DNA of 64,000 nucleotides. Source: Yamagishiella unicocca (lineage: Eukaryota; Chlorophyta; Chlorophyceae; Chlamydomonadales; Volvocaceae). Positions 29,401 through 39,598 of the stretch are shown here, piece after piece. The notes below the pieces were generated by a model that was not told the DNA's origin, did not search any database, and saw nothing but the letters and a program-made list of their open reading frames with translations. Both the position numbers and the translations under genes were made by a program. How positions within the stretch are numbered: position 1 is the first letter of the stretch; the number at the start of each line of letters is the position of its first letter. Location of the stretch: contig BDSL01000008.1 of the NCBI GenBank assembly GCA_003116995.1, positions 992,001-1,056,000 of the forward strand. The letters are read 5' to 3'.

Positions 29401-32274
29401 GTAGGGTGGCCGGTCCTGAGTGCAATCATAATGGTAAGGAGCCTGCAGTCAGGCTTGAAGGACATCCAGACCAACACTGCGACTATGTTGACCTACATGA
29501 GTGAAGTTGCTGACTTCAAGCCCAGGCAAGCAAGACTACATCTCGGGGGGTATATAGAGTGTTGGGACAATATATTACTAAAAGGAAAAAATGTTGCGGG
29601 TGGCAGCACATGAAAGGTCTAGGAATAAATAAAACTACATTCTCACTCCGAACAATATATGTGCACGTGTCAATGAGTGTTAGGTTGTTGGGATAATATA
29701 ATGGGTGACAGCAGATTGAACAAATGAGGAACATAGTACGTAGACAATACCTCATTCGCTCAGCAGAGGATGTAAGATGCGCGCACATGGATGGGTTCCA
29801 AATGGACAAGATTCTTTTGTGGATATCCAAACGATGGAGCTCGAATAATTTTGCAGCTTGATACTGGAATGTGCGCATTAAAAACCTCAACATTTAGGCT
29901 GGAAATCGCTACTAGTAGTAGATTATGCTAAAGTGTATGTATGCCTACGTTGCCCTTTTGATGTGCCTACCATACACATTTAGGTGGATCTGGTGGGAGA
30001 GTGTTATACTGCTACGACAGCTTGCCATCGCGGCCATCGTGACCTTCATTGGTGAAAAATCGTATCCAAGCATACAGCTATTGGTCGTCTTCTTCATCCT
30101 AGTAGCTGCTGCTGTAAGTATGCTCATTGATGTGAAGGTAGATCTTCAAATGTAAAAAAGGGTATTACATCTGTGGTACGTTGCTTCGAGCTGGTAATGA
30201 TGCATAGATAGTAGTAGTCCTTGTAATTACAAGCATCATAGCGACGTTCCTAACTACGTGCGTAGGAGGATGAATCTAAGCATTCAGAGTGAAAGCGTGT
30301 TTGCTAAGTAGAATGCGTCCGCCAGAACCATAACAGCAAACCAGTCACTGAAAACCCTAAATACCAATCTAGCTATTATAGGTTGATAGTGCTTAGGGTT
30401 CGTAGCATGATAGCAGTTTGCACTTTCTATAATGACATGTGACTTTTCCTAACCGGAAACCGTCAGCAGCTGAAATAGTATGCGTGTATGTATTAATGCC
30501 ACTACAATCCGTAGCCAGGACTGCAGCCCAATATTAATGTCAACGTATTTGTGCCTTGCAGGTGGCACAAACATGTGTGCAGCCTTACTACTGTCAAATG
30601 ATGGGCTTACTTGCTATCGCATCCTTATACGTTCTGATGTCTACAGTATATCTATTGGTATTCCTGACACAGCTGTAGGTGCTGGTTACCCTAGTTGCCT
30701 GCTGATACTTGCAAATGTGCGTGCTTATTGCTGGTGTTTTGTTTGTCACAAGATTCATTTGTGATCTTGCAGAGACTCTGAAGACCGTACAGGGCGCATC
30801 ATAGTATCTATAATCATCATAGTGATTAACGTAGCTCTGCTATTGGCGTTCGCATGGTGTACAACCCAGGCAAGTGGTGACACTATTGTTGCTTACTTGA
30901 CATATGCACAGTTTCCGAAAGGAAAGCACATTACTGTATGAAAGGACACGGCATCTACACAGCATTTATGAAAGACACAGCGGTATCTACACTGCATTTA
31001 TATTCACTGTACTGCAGACCTACTGGCACGGGTTGTTGGAGTCGACAGGCCTCGCCACCCTGGATCCGGAGACCCGGCGATCACTTACATACACGGAGGT
31101 GTGTTGTTTATGCAGGAAAAATTGGACGGGACCAAACGCAAGGTTGTGTATGCGCGTGGTGCTTGCTGAACAAATAATTGCATGGAATGCCTTGGAGACG
31201 GAAACCGCCTACATTCAGGACACCGACTAATGAAGCGAGTAGGGGCCATATCTCGACTATGTCCATCCACTACTAATGGACATGCACACTGTAAATGTTC
31301 TAACTGTCAGCGATTTTCCTTTTCATACGCTTTGAGTATTGAATGTAAAATACCTTGAGGAGAACTCACCCAGCCCAATGTGTTATTGTATGTTCATTCT
31401 TGGTCATTGATATGTCGCATGTTGGCTGATCTGCACATTGTCCAAGGTACACCATGTTCACTTGACATACGTGGTGTTATTGCCACGGGTGACACAGGCC
31501 CGGAGGCACATTCTGCTGCACATGACCTTATCAGTGCCAAGCAAAGCAGTTGAACCCCGGAAAAGCGCTGCAATGGAACGGTCAGTAATAAGCATAATGT
31601 ATGACGTGGAAGCCTTGCATCTTGTATGTTGCTGTACTTCACATGGATTACGTCCAGGCTCGCTGGCTCGACTCAGCTGTTAATGCATGCCGATCCTCAA
31701 GCAACTACACCCTGAGTACAATCGTGTCCTCCATTTGGATCCATCGCATGATGCTGCGAAGTTTTTGGAACGTATGAAAAAGCATTGCTGATTATGATGA
31801 CAATAATGCCATGGCACGGCCTTGCTTTGATGGCCGGGGACACCGAATCCATGACACTCCTATTCATAACCTACTGAAGTTCCCATCGATTCCTACGGCC
31901 ATATCGACAATGGCAGGCTTTCATATGCCAGAAGGAGCAGCGTTGCTTCCTCCAAGGCCGCTGTGATCCTACTGGGTAACAGCTTAAGTGGTCACGTGGG
32001 TGCAATCATGAAGGTGCGTGCGGCACAGTTAGTATCCAAATTTTCATTTATACTGCACCATTAAAGCCTACCTACTTCACATGAAAGCAGACGTAGTTTG
32101 CATATTGATAGACGCATGAATTTAGGATAATGGTATCACTTATTAGCCACATGGCGACGCCTTACACGGTGTTGCTTGATCATGGATTAAGGTATGCTGT
32201 ATGTCCTTCAGGTATTTCCCACCTCTGGAAGCGCTACCATGCCAGAACCATTGCCATTGTCAGAAGCGGAGTAA
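11442..32274 (+). CDS. Gene B: giant Pmp-type beta-helix protein with cysteine-rich stalk and TRP-like polytopic membrane domain
   Basis: About 45 exons. N-terminal part: 11442-11936 (signal anchor LVYILVLSCIIGAGKA), 12610-13203, 14900-15041, 15611-15846, 16115-16310, 16750-16919, 17799-17874, 17980-18165, 18267-18399, 18695-18802, 19185-19312, 19613-19711, 19871-19938, 20352-20511, 20712-20861, 21171-21322, 21460-21575, 22150-22370, 22452-22827, 22982-23108, 23199-23375, 23837-23966, 24037-24536, 24762-24902, 24979-25119. This part carries many GGA(I/V)Y...FxxN repeats, a right-handed beta-helix signature. Cysteine-rich stalk: 25396-25503, 25918-26076, 26475-26558, 26688-26806, 26985-27099 (GYSGILCGQCETGYGW). 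Membrane part: 27234-27809 (first helix, then an acidic loop), 27919-28009, 28284-28440, 28601-28784, 28858-28981, unresolved 29140-29400, 29984-30113 (WWESVILLRQL), 30562-30674, 30773-30869. Tail: 31018-31098, 31498-31584, 31702-31771, 31880-32013, 32212-32274, stop TAA. Phases agree at every junction except the unresolved one. Likely a cell-surface or flagellar membrane protein; the channel activity and ligand are inference only. Confidence 0.85.
17160..17333. mobile_element. Small foldback element (MITE-like) in a gene B intron
   Basis: The ends form imperfect terminal inverted repeats of about 25 bases: the left end reads TATAGCAGCCGAATCGTTGT and the reverse complement of the right end reads TATGGCAGCCGAATCGTCGT. 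A second internal foldback, TTACGAACCCTT against AAGGGTTCGTAA, lies inside. It carries no coding capacity. The terminal TA could be a duplicated TA target as in Tc1/mariner elements, but that is inference. It sits in the intron between 16919 and 17799. Confidence 0.6.
20027..20073. repeat. Perfect 14-base inverted repeat (hairpin) in a gene B intron
   Basis: GCATGGCCGTGGCT at 20027-20040 is the exact reverse complement of AGCCACGGCCATGC at 20060-20073. The loop is 19 bases and contains a further CAGCTCAGCTG palindrome. The hairpin lies between exons 19938 and 20352. Confidence 0.7.
26239..26553 (+). repeat. Tandem duplication of an intron-exon unit in gene B, about 2.3 copies of 135 bases
   Basis: A truncated copy (26239-26339), a full copy (26340-26474) and a third copy (26475-26553) follow one another. 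Each complete copy encodes VIACPNPASCTSKDRL followed by VMLGKLQ, preceded by an AG acceptor. Only the last copy is followed by a usable GT donor (26559). The unit is 135 bases, so the two full copies and the intervening intron-like sequence stay open in one frame from 26340 to 26558. Confidence 0.8.
30870..31017 (+). other. Candidate GC-AG intron in gene B
   Basis: The exon encoding the last membrane helix ends ACAACCCAG|GCAAGT, a perfect match to the GC donor consensus, and continues in phase at 31018 (YWHGLLESTGLATLD) after CTGCAG. No GT donor near 30869 preserves the frame. Confidence 0.6.
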
Positions 32275-34007
32275 TTGAGGCGCCCGATCGTCGCCTGCAC
32301 ACATGGCAGATATCGATGGAGGTATTAGCAAGGAAAACGTCCATTGGGGAGTTATGGATGATATCAAGTACCCGGCGTTCTGGACGCAAGCGATGCTTTT
32401 TAACCAATGTTGAATTTGTCTTTTATTAGATAGGTTGGCGTTTAATTCTTTCCCAAACAAAATAAATAAAATAAAGCCATGAAGTCGGTATTCAAAGGAG
32501 ACCCTATTAGCGCTGGTCTGTACCGGTATTTAGGGTTTTCTTGGCTATCTTGGATTGGGCACAGAGTGTACATACGTACTGCAGCGTGCTTTCGACTTCA
32601 GTGTGGTAATTGTCTAGATATATCAAGGTATCTCAAATGTGTATAGATAGCAAAGATACATGCCGGGTATGAACGCACGTGATCATTTTTTCTACGTGCC
32701 ACGATCTGGTTGAAAGTAAGTAGTTGGTGCCACTGTTTAGCAGGGATGGGCGAGCAGACCTGATCCCGGTTTTCCATGCAGCAGGCTGCTGGATACCTCT
32801 CTCAACCTGTTCCTTTACCCATGCCCCAGCGTGCTTGCTTGGTAGCTAGCCATTATTGATACAGTTTGTCTCTAGATTACTGGCGTGCCTGGTGTAAAAG
32901 AATCGTTTTTTCGCGTGCGGTTAAGGGCGTGTAATGCACGCTCGCTGCGGAGCAATGTGAGCGCCATTTTGACATGGCAGAACTGTGTGATGTACCGCAG
33001 TAGGCAGAGCAGGGAGCCAAACGTTATTGGTGTTCTGTCCAATTGGCATATACGTTCAAGCGTTGTATGTGTGGCCAAGATGCAATGTTGCTTGCTGCAA
33101 TTCGGTTGTCGGACTTGATGTGTATGGATGTTGTGCAAGGAGGGCTAGGTCATGGTGCACCCTGCCACTCGCCCCTGGTGTCTCTTCCTTCCTGCCTTAC
33201 TACGGGCGGTACGCTCGCTCGCCTGTAGACCAAGTGCCAAGCAAGTAACACTCTGTAACAGTCTCCAGGCACCAAGGAATGTGAAGCACCCTTGATTCGT
33301 GCGCTCGCAGGGACTACACTTCCGGTATATATTAGTAGTGTTCTTGTATCCCGTGGTCAGCAAATTCCCCTGCTGGCTGGCCATCAGCCGTACTGCGCGC
33401 TTGTTATCAAGTTAAAACCTAAGCAGCGTCAAGTACCCACTGTCGTTTGCACACTCCACTGCACACACACGCAGAAGCCAAGTCAGTAAAGTCGTAAAAG
33501 CTGGAGACAGCAGTGGACTTGCGTGAGAGTCACGGTTAGATGAACGCAGGCCTTGCCGACAATCACCAGCGCATGGCTCTCTGGCACCAGGTTTATGCTG
33601 TATGTTTCAAGCACTTTGAAAAACACCACCGCTGGCCGCCTCTGCATAAACTGGCCGCCTCTGCCATAACCTTCACCGCTGCTTCAGTGCGTCCATCGCC
33701 CATCCTGACACAATGCAACTTGGGCTGACAAGCCGACGCGAACGACTACCACAAAGGAAAAGGCCACGTATGTTCAAACGCCAAGCAAACGCGACGTATG
33801 TTGGGGAAGCCTCCCACACGTGCTCTGTCTAGTGCCCAGAAACCTTAGCTACGAGCCCCCGCTGGTCACACTCACGCATACCCTATTGCCAATGCATCCG
33901 GTCACCCCTCGCGAAATTACGATCCCTCCCAGCGCTAATCACTAGCCCCTGTGCCAATCCTCAGTCGTGAAAATCAGTGCAGCAGCACTGCTGCACCAAC
34001 AGCCGCT
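32275..34007. other. Convergent intergenic region between gene B and chorismate mutase
   Basis: No convincing coding sequence was seen. TGTAA, the usual chlorophyte poly(A) signal, occurs at 32893-32897 and again near 32929, about 620 bases after the gene B stop, so the first part is probably 3' UTR. Base composition starts to shift towards GC near the right end. Confidence 0.4.
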
Positions 34008-37000
34008 TCATCGCCCCGAGGCTGCTGTCGCCGGCTGCGAGGCCGCACGCGAGGCTGCAGTCCCGGTGCTGCTGCTGCTGGTGCTGACTTTACCGGCGCT
34101 CCCGGCGGCTGCAGCCGAGCTTCCTCCAGCGGGCTGCGTCCCGTCTTGGCCCTCGAGCCGCCGCAGCAGATACAGGACCTCGACGTCTTTGGTGAGTGGC
34201 ATCACGATGTCCTCGTAAACCCGGGCGACCAGGTCAGGTGACACCTTGAGGCGGGGCGCGCCTGGGTGATCGGTGATGCGACGCGAGAGGTGTGCAATTG
34301 GGTCAGCCACTTGTCAGCTCGAGGGTAAGGTGTGCTGCGGGCCGTTTACACCGGCACAAATCACTTGCATCCATACCCGCTGCGCTGTAGGGAAGCGCAA
34401 GGGAGGCGCGACATGGCCGATCCGCTGCGCGCTACCGATATGGGAAGCATGCTACGTGCTGTCGTGCACATGGGAGACATGCCAACCTGCTGTCGTGCAT
34501 CGGCGATATCGCAAGTGCAGCAGCCGAGCTACCGTTTTGCCCCTGGCTTGGGACCGCCGGTAGGCGTCTCGATTTGTGCTCCCGTATCCTTTCCACCGCC
34601 CCTGCTCACCATCGCTGCCGTTCAGTGCCGCGGCGGCGGTGCCGTGCTCCGTCACGTCCTGGCCAAAGGTGGCGGCCTTGCGCCTCACACGGTCCACCAC
34701 TCGGCGCTCAACCTCCCTGGCGCGGCAAGCCGACGGCGCAGTGAGGCAGTGAAGCAGCGAGGCAGGCAGGCAGGCAGGAAGAGCGTCGTCGTTGTCGCGG
34801 TAAGGGGAGTCGTTGCAGTGATGGGAGTTGTTGTGCGGTGGCGCACGGACGTTGCCGACACCGCGTCGATACGACATCCCCAGCGCCGTCACCGCCGGAA
34901 AGGATGCCCCGTCCCTTCAAAATAGCCGCGTCCGCCCGAGGAGCTGCTATAGAAAAGATGCGCGCCCTGCACCCAACCCTCGGGCCCAAGATCTCGAACC
35001 CCCTATGACAACCCAGGTAGCTCTCGCCAGGATCCCGCTCGACCGCTCCCGCCAGGATCCTACCCCCCCTCGCGATCCTACCTTCCCCCCGGATCCTACC
35101 TCCCCTCGCGATCCTACCTCCCCTAGCGATCGCGGCGTTAGCTCACCTGTCCGTCAGGAGCTCCATGATACCGTCCGCGTCCCCTGCCCGAATCAGCGCG
35201 GTATACTCCTCCGGCTTGGCGCTGCGAGGCGAGGTGGAAGGGACGGGGGGTTGCAAAGGACGGGAGGGATATAAAAGAAATCCGAGAATCCACGGCCGAC
35301 AAACCAAGGGCAATAACGATGGGGGTCCCAGGAGAGAGCAACCCGGTGGGGGGCCCGGCGGCGGGGTAAATACTACAGTAATTGTTGTGCTGCAGTGTGT
35401 GAAGGCAAAGTGGTGGAGCTAGCTGCCAACGGAGCTAGTTGACAGCCGGCAAGCGTCATAGGAGATGTCAGGTGTAGGTGCGCGGGGCGCCGGGGCAGCT
35501 CCGTCACAGTAGGGCCCCGAGCCCTAAGATGCTGGCGCGTGCAGCCCTTCTTGCGTAGCATGGCAAGAGGCATCTCGTGCGTCAGCGCCGGACGCATCAA
35601 CTATATGCCGTCTGCGAGCCTTATACCATGACTTCCACTTCCACTGCAGCTCCCTCCCCATTACAGCTCCCTCCCCCCTACAGCTCCCTCCCTATTACAG
35701 CTCCCTCCCCACTACAGCTCCCTCCCCACTACAGCTCCCTCCCCACTACAGCTCCCTCCCCACTATGGCTTCCTTCCCACTGAGACGCCTTGCACGTATA
35801 CCGACATTCGGCCTAGACGGGCGCTCCCCAATCTCGTCACTCACAGGAACTTCGCCTCGGCCACAAACTTGCCGTAGTGTATCCGCTTAGACAGAGCCTG
35901 CGCAGAATCAAAGGTCCGGGATGGGTCGTGGAGGGTCGTGGAGGGTCGTGGCGAGTCATAGAGGGTCGCCGCCAGGCTCGCGCAATGCGGGGCGTGGGGC
36001 AGCGGAGCGGCAGCGCTGCTGTCCCACCCTTCATTGCCGCGTCCACACACACGCGGCTCAGCTCAGCATATTTAAAACACACACACACGCCAATGCCGTA
36101 CTGCGGTCAGTGAAGGCGCTCAATGGACATCCAACGCTTACGTCCACTGCCCGCTTTCTCATTCCAAATTCACGCGAAGTCCCCTGTCCCACTTTACACA
36201 GCGCACATCCACGCCCCCGACATACGCCAACCTCCTCCCTCCCACCTGCAGACAGGGCACATCCAGGGTTGCCGTACTGCCGTAGTTGAAGTCGTCCCCA
36301 GCGGCCGTCATGCCTGCGCAGAGAGTAGGGCGCGGCAGGGGGACGGCAGGGAGATGCTGACGGGGCGGCTCTGGCAACTCCGTGACGGATGCCGGAGGCT
36401 CGCGTCCAGCGCAGCCCCCCGGCTACCCCCACGCCCCCCCCACCCAAATATGAAGGCTATGCACCAACTACATTACCCCAGTCGAGTTACCGGTTCTTTA
36501 CTTGTAACCCCCCACCCACCCGGCAGGATGTCCTCCACGTAGATCCCCCGGATGCGGTCATTGATGTTGATGGACTCGGCGCAAGAGTGCAGCACGGAGG
36601 GGTAGATTATGGGCGGCAGCACGAGCGGGGGAAGGTCGTCTGGAGGGGGGACGGGGAGGCGAGGGGAGGTGAGGGTGGGGAAGGCGAGGGGAGAGGAGGG
36701 TGGGGAAGGCGAGGGGAGAGGAGGGGATGGCGCACTAGGAATGCATGGCCATGCGGTTATGTGACGCAGCAGCGCCAGGATGGGCGCTGACGAGCCGCCA
36801 GGATGCCAGACAAGGACGTGTTGAGGGTTCGAGACGCAGGCAGCACGGCACTGGCAGCACGGCACCGGCAGCACGGCACCGGCAGCACGGCACTGGCAGC
36901 ACGGCATCGGCAGCACGGCACCGGTAGCACGGCACCGAAGCCACTGCCCACCGCGACGTCACGCGGCCGCCACCAGTCCTGTGGTCCCACTGTGCGACGA

Positions 37001-38180
37001 CGTGGTCAGGATTAGGCTTTAGCGCCTGAACTCACTGACCGCCACAGGATCGAAGCTCCCCGCGGAGCCTTCACCGGAGGATCACGTGGACCCAGGACGT
37101 GCGCATGTCCGTGTGCACCGTGTGTGGCGTTACCCTGCCACCCACCTGTAGCCCCCCAACATCACCTCCTTCCCTGTGTCCCCCCAAGGATAGGACCTTG
37201 CTGCTGGGGCCCTCGACCCTCGCGGTGACGGCACACCCGCCCCTTCGGGCTCACACGGCCGCACCCCGTCGGGCCCCACCTGGGAAGAACGCATGCTCGT
37301 CCGGCGACGTGTACCTCCGTACACTGCCGTGCAGCTGTTCAGTCTCCCTGAGCACGTATTCAAGCAATGAGTAGCGGCGGCCGCAACGGTCGAAACCTGG
37401 CGACATGCGGGATGATGGACCAGGGGCTGGATCAGGGGAGCAATGCAGAGCTACAGGCGTGGTGGGTGGTCATGTGCCAAAGATATGCCGAACGCGAGGG
37501 CAAGCGGAATCCTCAACCAGTTGCCACAGACATAGCACAAGGAGTAAAATCAGAACCGAATCCGTTGGGAGCAGCATCACCTTTTAACCTGCCCCCAGGT
37601 GCTTTGTTGCTGCGCGCCCGGCCCCCCTGGCTAGCAGAGTCGCGATAATAAAGGATCATAAATGAACAAGTAAGCGGTATGCTGAGGGAGGATGGTGATT
37701 TGAGTCAGCGCCTTGGCGGGGGCGGGGGGGGGTTCCCCTGGCATCTTCGGCGAACTGGCGAGGTAAACGCATCGAGTGCATACAGTCCACGGTACGTAAG
37801 GCAAGCCCGCGATGACTTCCTCCTGAGTCCGCATCCCGTAATCGCCCCTGTCCCACATCCCTTGGCACATTCTGTGTTTGTGACTCACCCGGGACTGGGA
37901 TCGCATCCGCTGTGTACACAGGCAAGTTCCTACAGAATTGCGCGCGCTCAATGAAGCTAAAGATGATGGTATCCTCCTGCCTGATCAGCGAGCTGCGAAT
38001 GTTTGCGAGTGACAACGTCGAGCTCATATCGCGCGCGTTAGAGGCCGCTGACGCTGAAGGCGCGACCTGAATAAAGGGCAGAGGGAGCAACGTCGTCGTA
38101 ACGGGCAGCATCACATCTTGGGCCAGGGACCTCAGCGACCGATAATCAAACGAATTCTCTGAAGACCAAAGACCAAGCAT
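34008..38180 (-). CDS. Chorismate mutase (eukaryotic AroQ type), probably plastid-targeted
   Basis: Converts chorismate to prephenate, the committed step towards Phe and Tyr. Eight exons: 38180-37889, 37396-37280, 36639-36520, 36313-36246, 35897-35845, 35221-35147, 34716-34610, 34309-34008; these total 1,134 bases, exactly 378 codons (377 residues). Family motifs appear in order: LIRQEDTIIFSFIERAQF, SLLEYVLRETEQLHG, YTSPDEHAFFP, LPPLVLPPIIYPSVLH, ESININDRI, GDDFNYGS, ALSKRIHYGKFVAEAKF, ADGIMELLTD, RKAATFGQDVT, and MPLTKDVEVLYLLRRL. The N-terminal 50 or so residues are rich in Ser/Ala/Thr and look like a transit peptide; Met at 38111 is an alternative start. The NYGS segment belongs to the region that binds allosteric effectors in yeast and plant enzymes. 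A Ser/Ala-rich tail of roughly 45 residues extends past the usual C-terminal LLRRL end. Introns carry several minisatellites. Confidence 0.95.
35048..35131. repeat. Minisatellite in chorismate mutase intron, unit CCCCTCGCGATCCTACCT
   Basis: About four imperfect copies of an 18-19 base CGATCCTACC(T/C)CCCC unit lie between exons 35147 and 34716. Confidence 0.7.
35643..35766. repeat. Minisatellite in chorismate mutase intron, unit CTACAGCTCCCTCCCCA
   Basis: Seven or so near-identical 17-base copies lie in the intron between exons 35845 and 35221. They read as a pyrimidine-rich tract on the plus strand. Confidence 0.8.
36837..36937. repeat. Minisatellite in chorismate mutase intron, unit GGCAGCACGGCACC
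   Basis: Seven copies of a 14-15 base unit lie between exons 37280 and 36639. A G-rich GGGGAAGGCGAGGGGAGAGG repeat (about 36650-36730) lies just upstream of exon 36639 in the same intron. Confidence 0.8.
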
Positions 38181-39598
38181 AGATGCTCAGGATAGCTGGA
38201 ATCCACTATAACTTTCAATCGGGAAATAATATCGCGTTGATATGTGGGTAAAGTCTACGGCCGACCTTTGCAGCCACCGAGCGGCAGCGACGAGCTGTAC
38301 TGTGGCCGTAGGACGCCCAAGCGCCAGACCAGGAGCTTTTCTGAGTTGTCTGCATCATGCCTTGCAGGGCATTTAGCCTATATGGTTGGTGCCGCACCTC
38401 TCCTATACCGGTACTACTATGCGGCGGTGCACCTCGTTTTGCAATCTGATTTTTTTTGGCTTATAAGCAATATATGTACCGGAAATTGGCGTCAGCGTGC
38501 AACTTTGTATCAAACTGCAAATGCGCAGCGAACATCTGCAAAATGAAGGCGGCACGCCGTTACTCCGTGTGGAGCTTTGTCATAAGGCTATTCCTACAAC
38601 CCTTAAAATCACCCACTGGAGTTTGGAAAGCATGTTTTTGAAGTAAGGCCCACAAGGCATTCCCTGAGGGGGCCTAGCCATGGAACTTAAGTGGAGTTCT
38701 TTTACTGCAAAGGCGCTAAGCGTTCAACCATCGTGCAGCGTTTCTGACAGTATGAGCAAGGTCGCCATATCGTACGATAGACAGGTCGTTGGTCGGTTCG
38801 TCTACGTGGCAGGCACACCTTTTCAAGTCAGCGATACGATGTGTATAATTAGCGCCGCCTAAAACATTATTGGCCGCTCATCCTTCCAAGTTTTCTACAA
38901 GCACCGTGAAATCAACGAACTGTCTTAGCCCTCTTAGGGCAATATGGCCGCCGCCGCTTACTCTCGGTTTCAGGAAAGCTTATGTCGTTATCAAACCACC
39001 ACGGGTCCCAGTGCAGCACTGCTGCCTTGCAGCCAGCGCGTCCGGAGGCGCACATGGGCGCCTCGGAGCAACTTGCCCGTCCTCTGGTCTTCCGTATCCT
39101 CCCCGCGAACCCAGCCTGCGACGCAAGCGTGGCAGGTATGAATCGTGTGCGCACGCGGAGAAGCTAGTCGCGTTTAGTCCTGTGTGCCAGCAAAGCGCGT
39201 CTAGCGCAGAGGACGGGGCGAGCCGCTCAAGAGCGCGACTCTCGTGACCCAGTTGCAGATCCACATACATCCATAGCGTATTAGCGTCCATCGCGTGCGT
39301 TTCTGTCGTTTTTGTGCAGCGCTGTCCGCTCGCTGTAGCTGACTCGGCAATGGCGCCGACCGTCGTCAGCTGCGTCATACGTAACCGCGACTATCCTAAC
39401 TTCAAACACAGAGCATCGAAACTAGGTTGCAAATTGACAAGCTTGCCTCGTCGCTGAAGCCCACGAAACGCAGGCAGCCCTCAGAGTACAGCCCTGCGGC
39501 GCCGTGCGTCTCTACTTCCCAATCGTCCCGCGAGCATGTCACGCTAGGAACACCCCGCCAACGTTCAACCTCATCTCATTTTCACTGCGCTGTCGCAG
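38181..39598. promoter_or_regulatory. Divergent region between chorismate mutase and the lipase-like gene
   Basis: It should contain the chorismate mutase promoter and the unresolved 5' end of the lipase-like gene. A plausible first coding exon begins with ATG at 38982 (reading MSLSNHHGSQCSTAALQ...) and ends at a GT donor after 39136, but its phase does not join directly to the exon at 39599, so a further exon would be needed. No other coding signal was recognised. Confidence 0.4.

Noticed and set aside
37367..37648. ATG-started 93-codon open frame on the plus strand
   Set aside because: It lies in the first intron and overlaps exon 2 of chorismate mutase on the opposite strand, and it has no family motif.
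38982..39136. Possible first exon of the lipase-like gene (MSLSNHHGSQCS...)
   Set aside because: It ends with a good donor but in a phase that does not fit the exon at 39599, so it was not joined.
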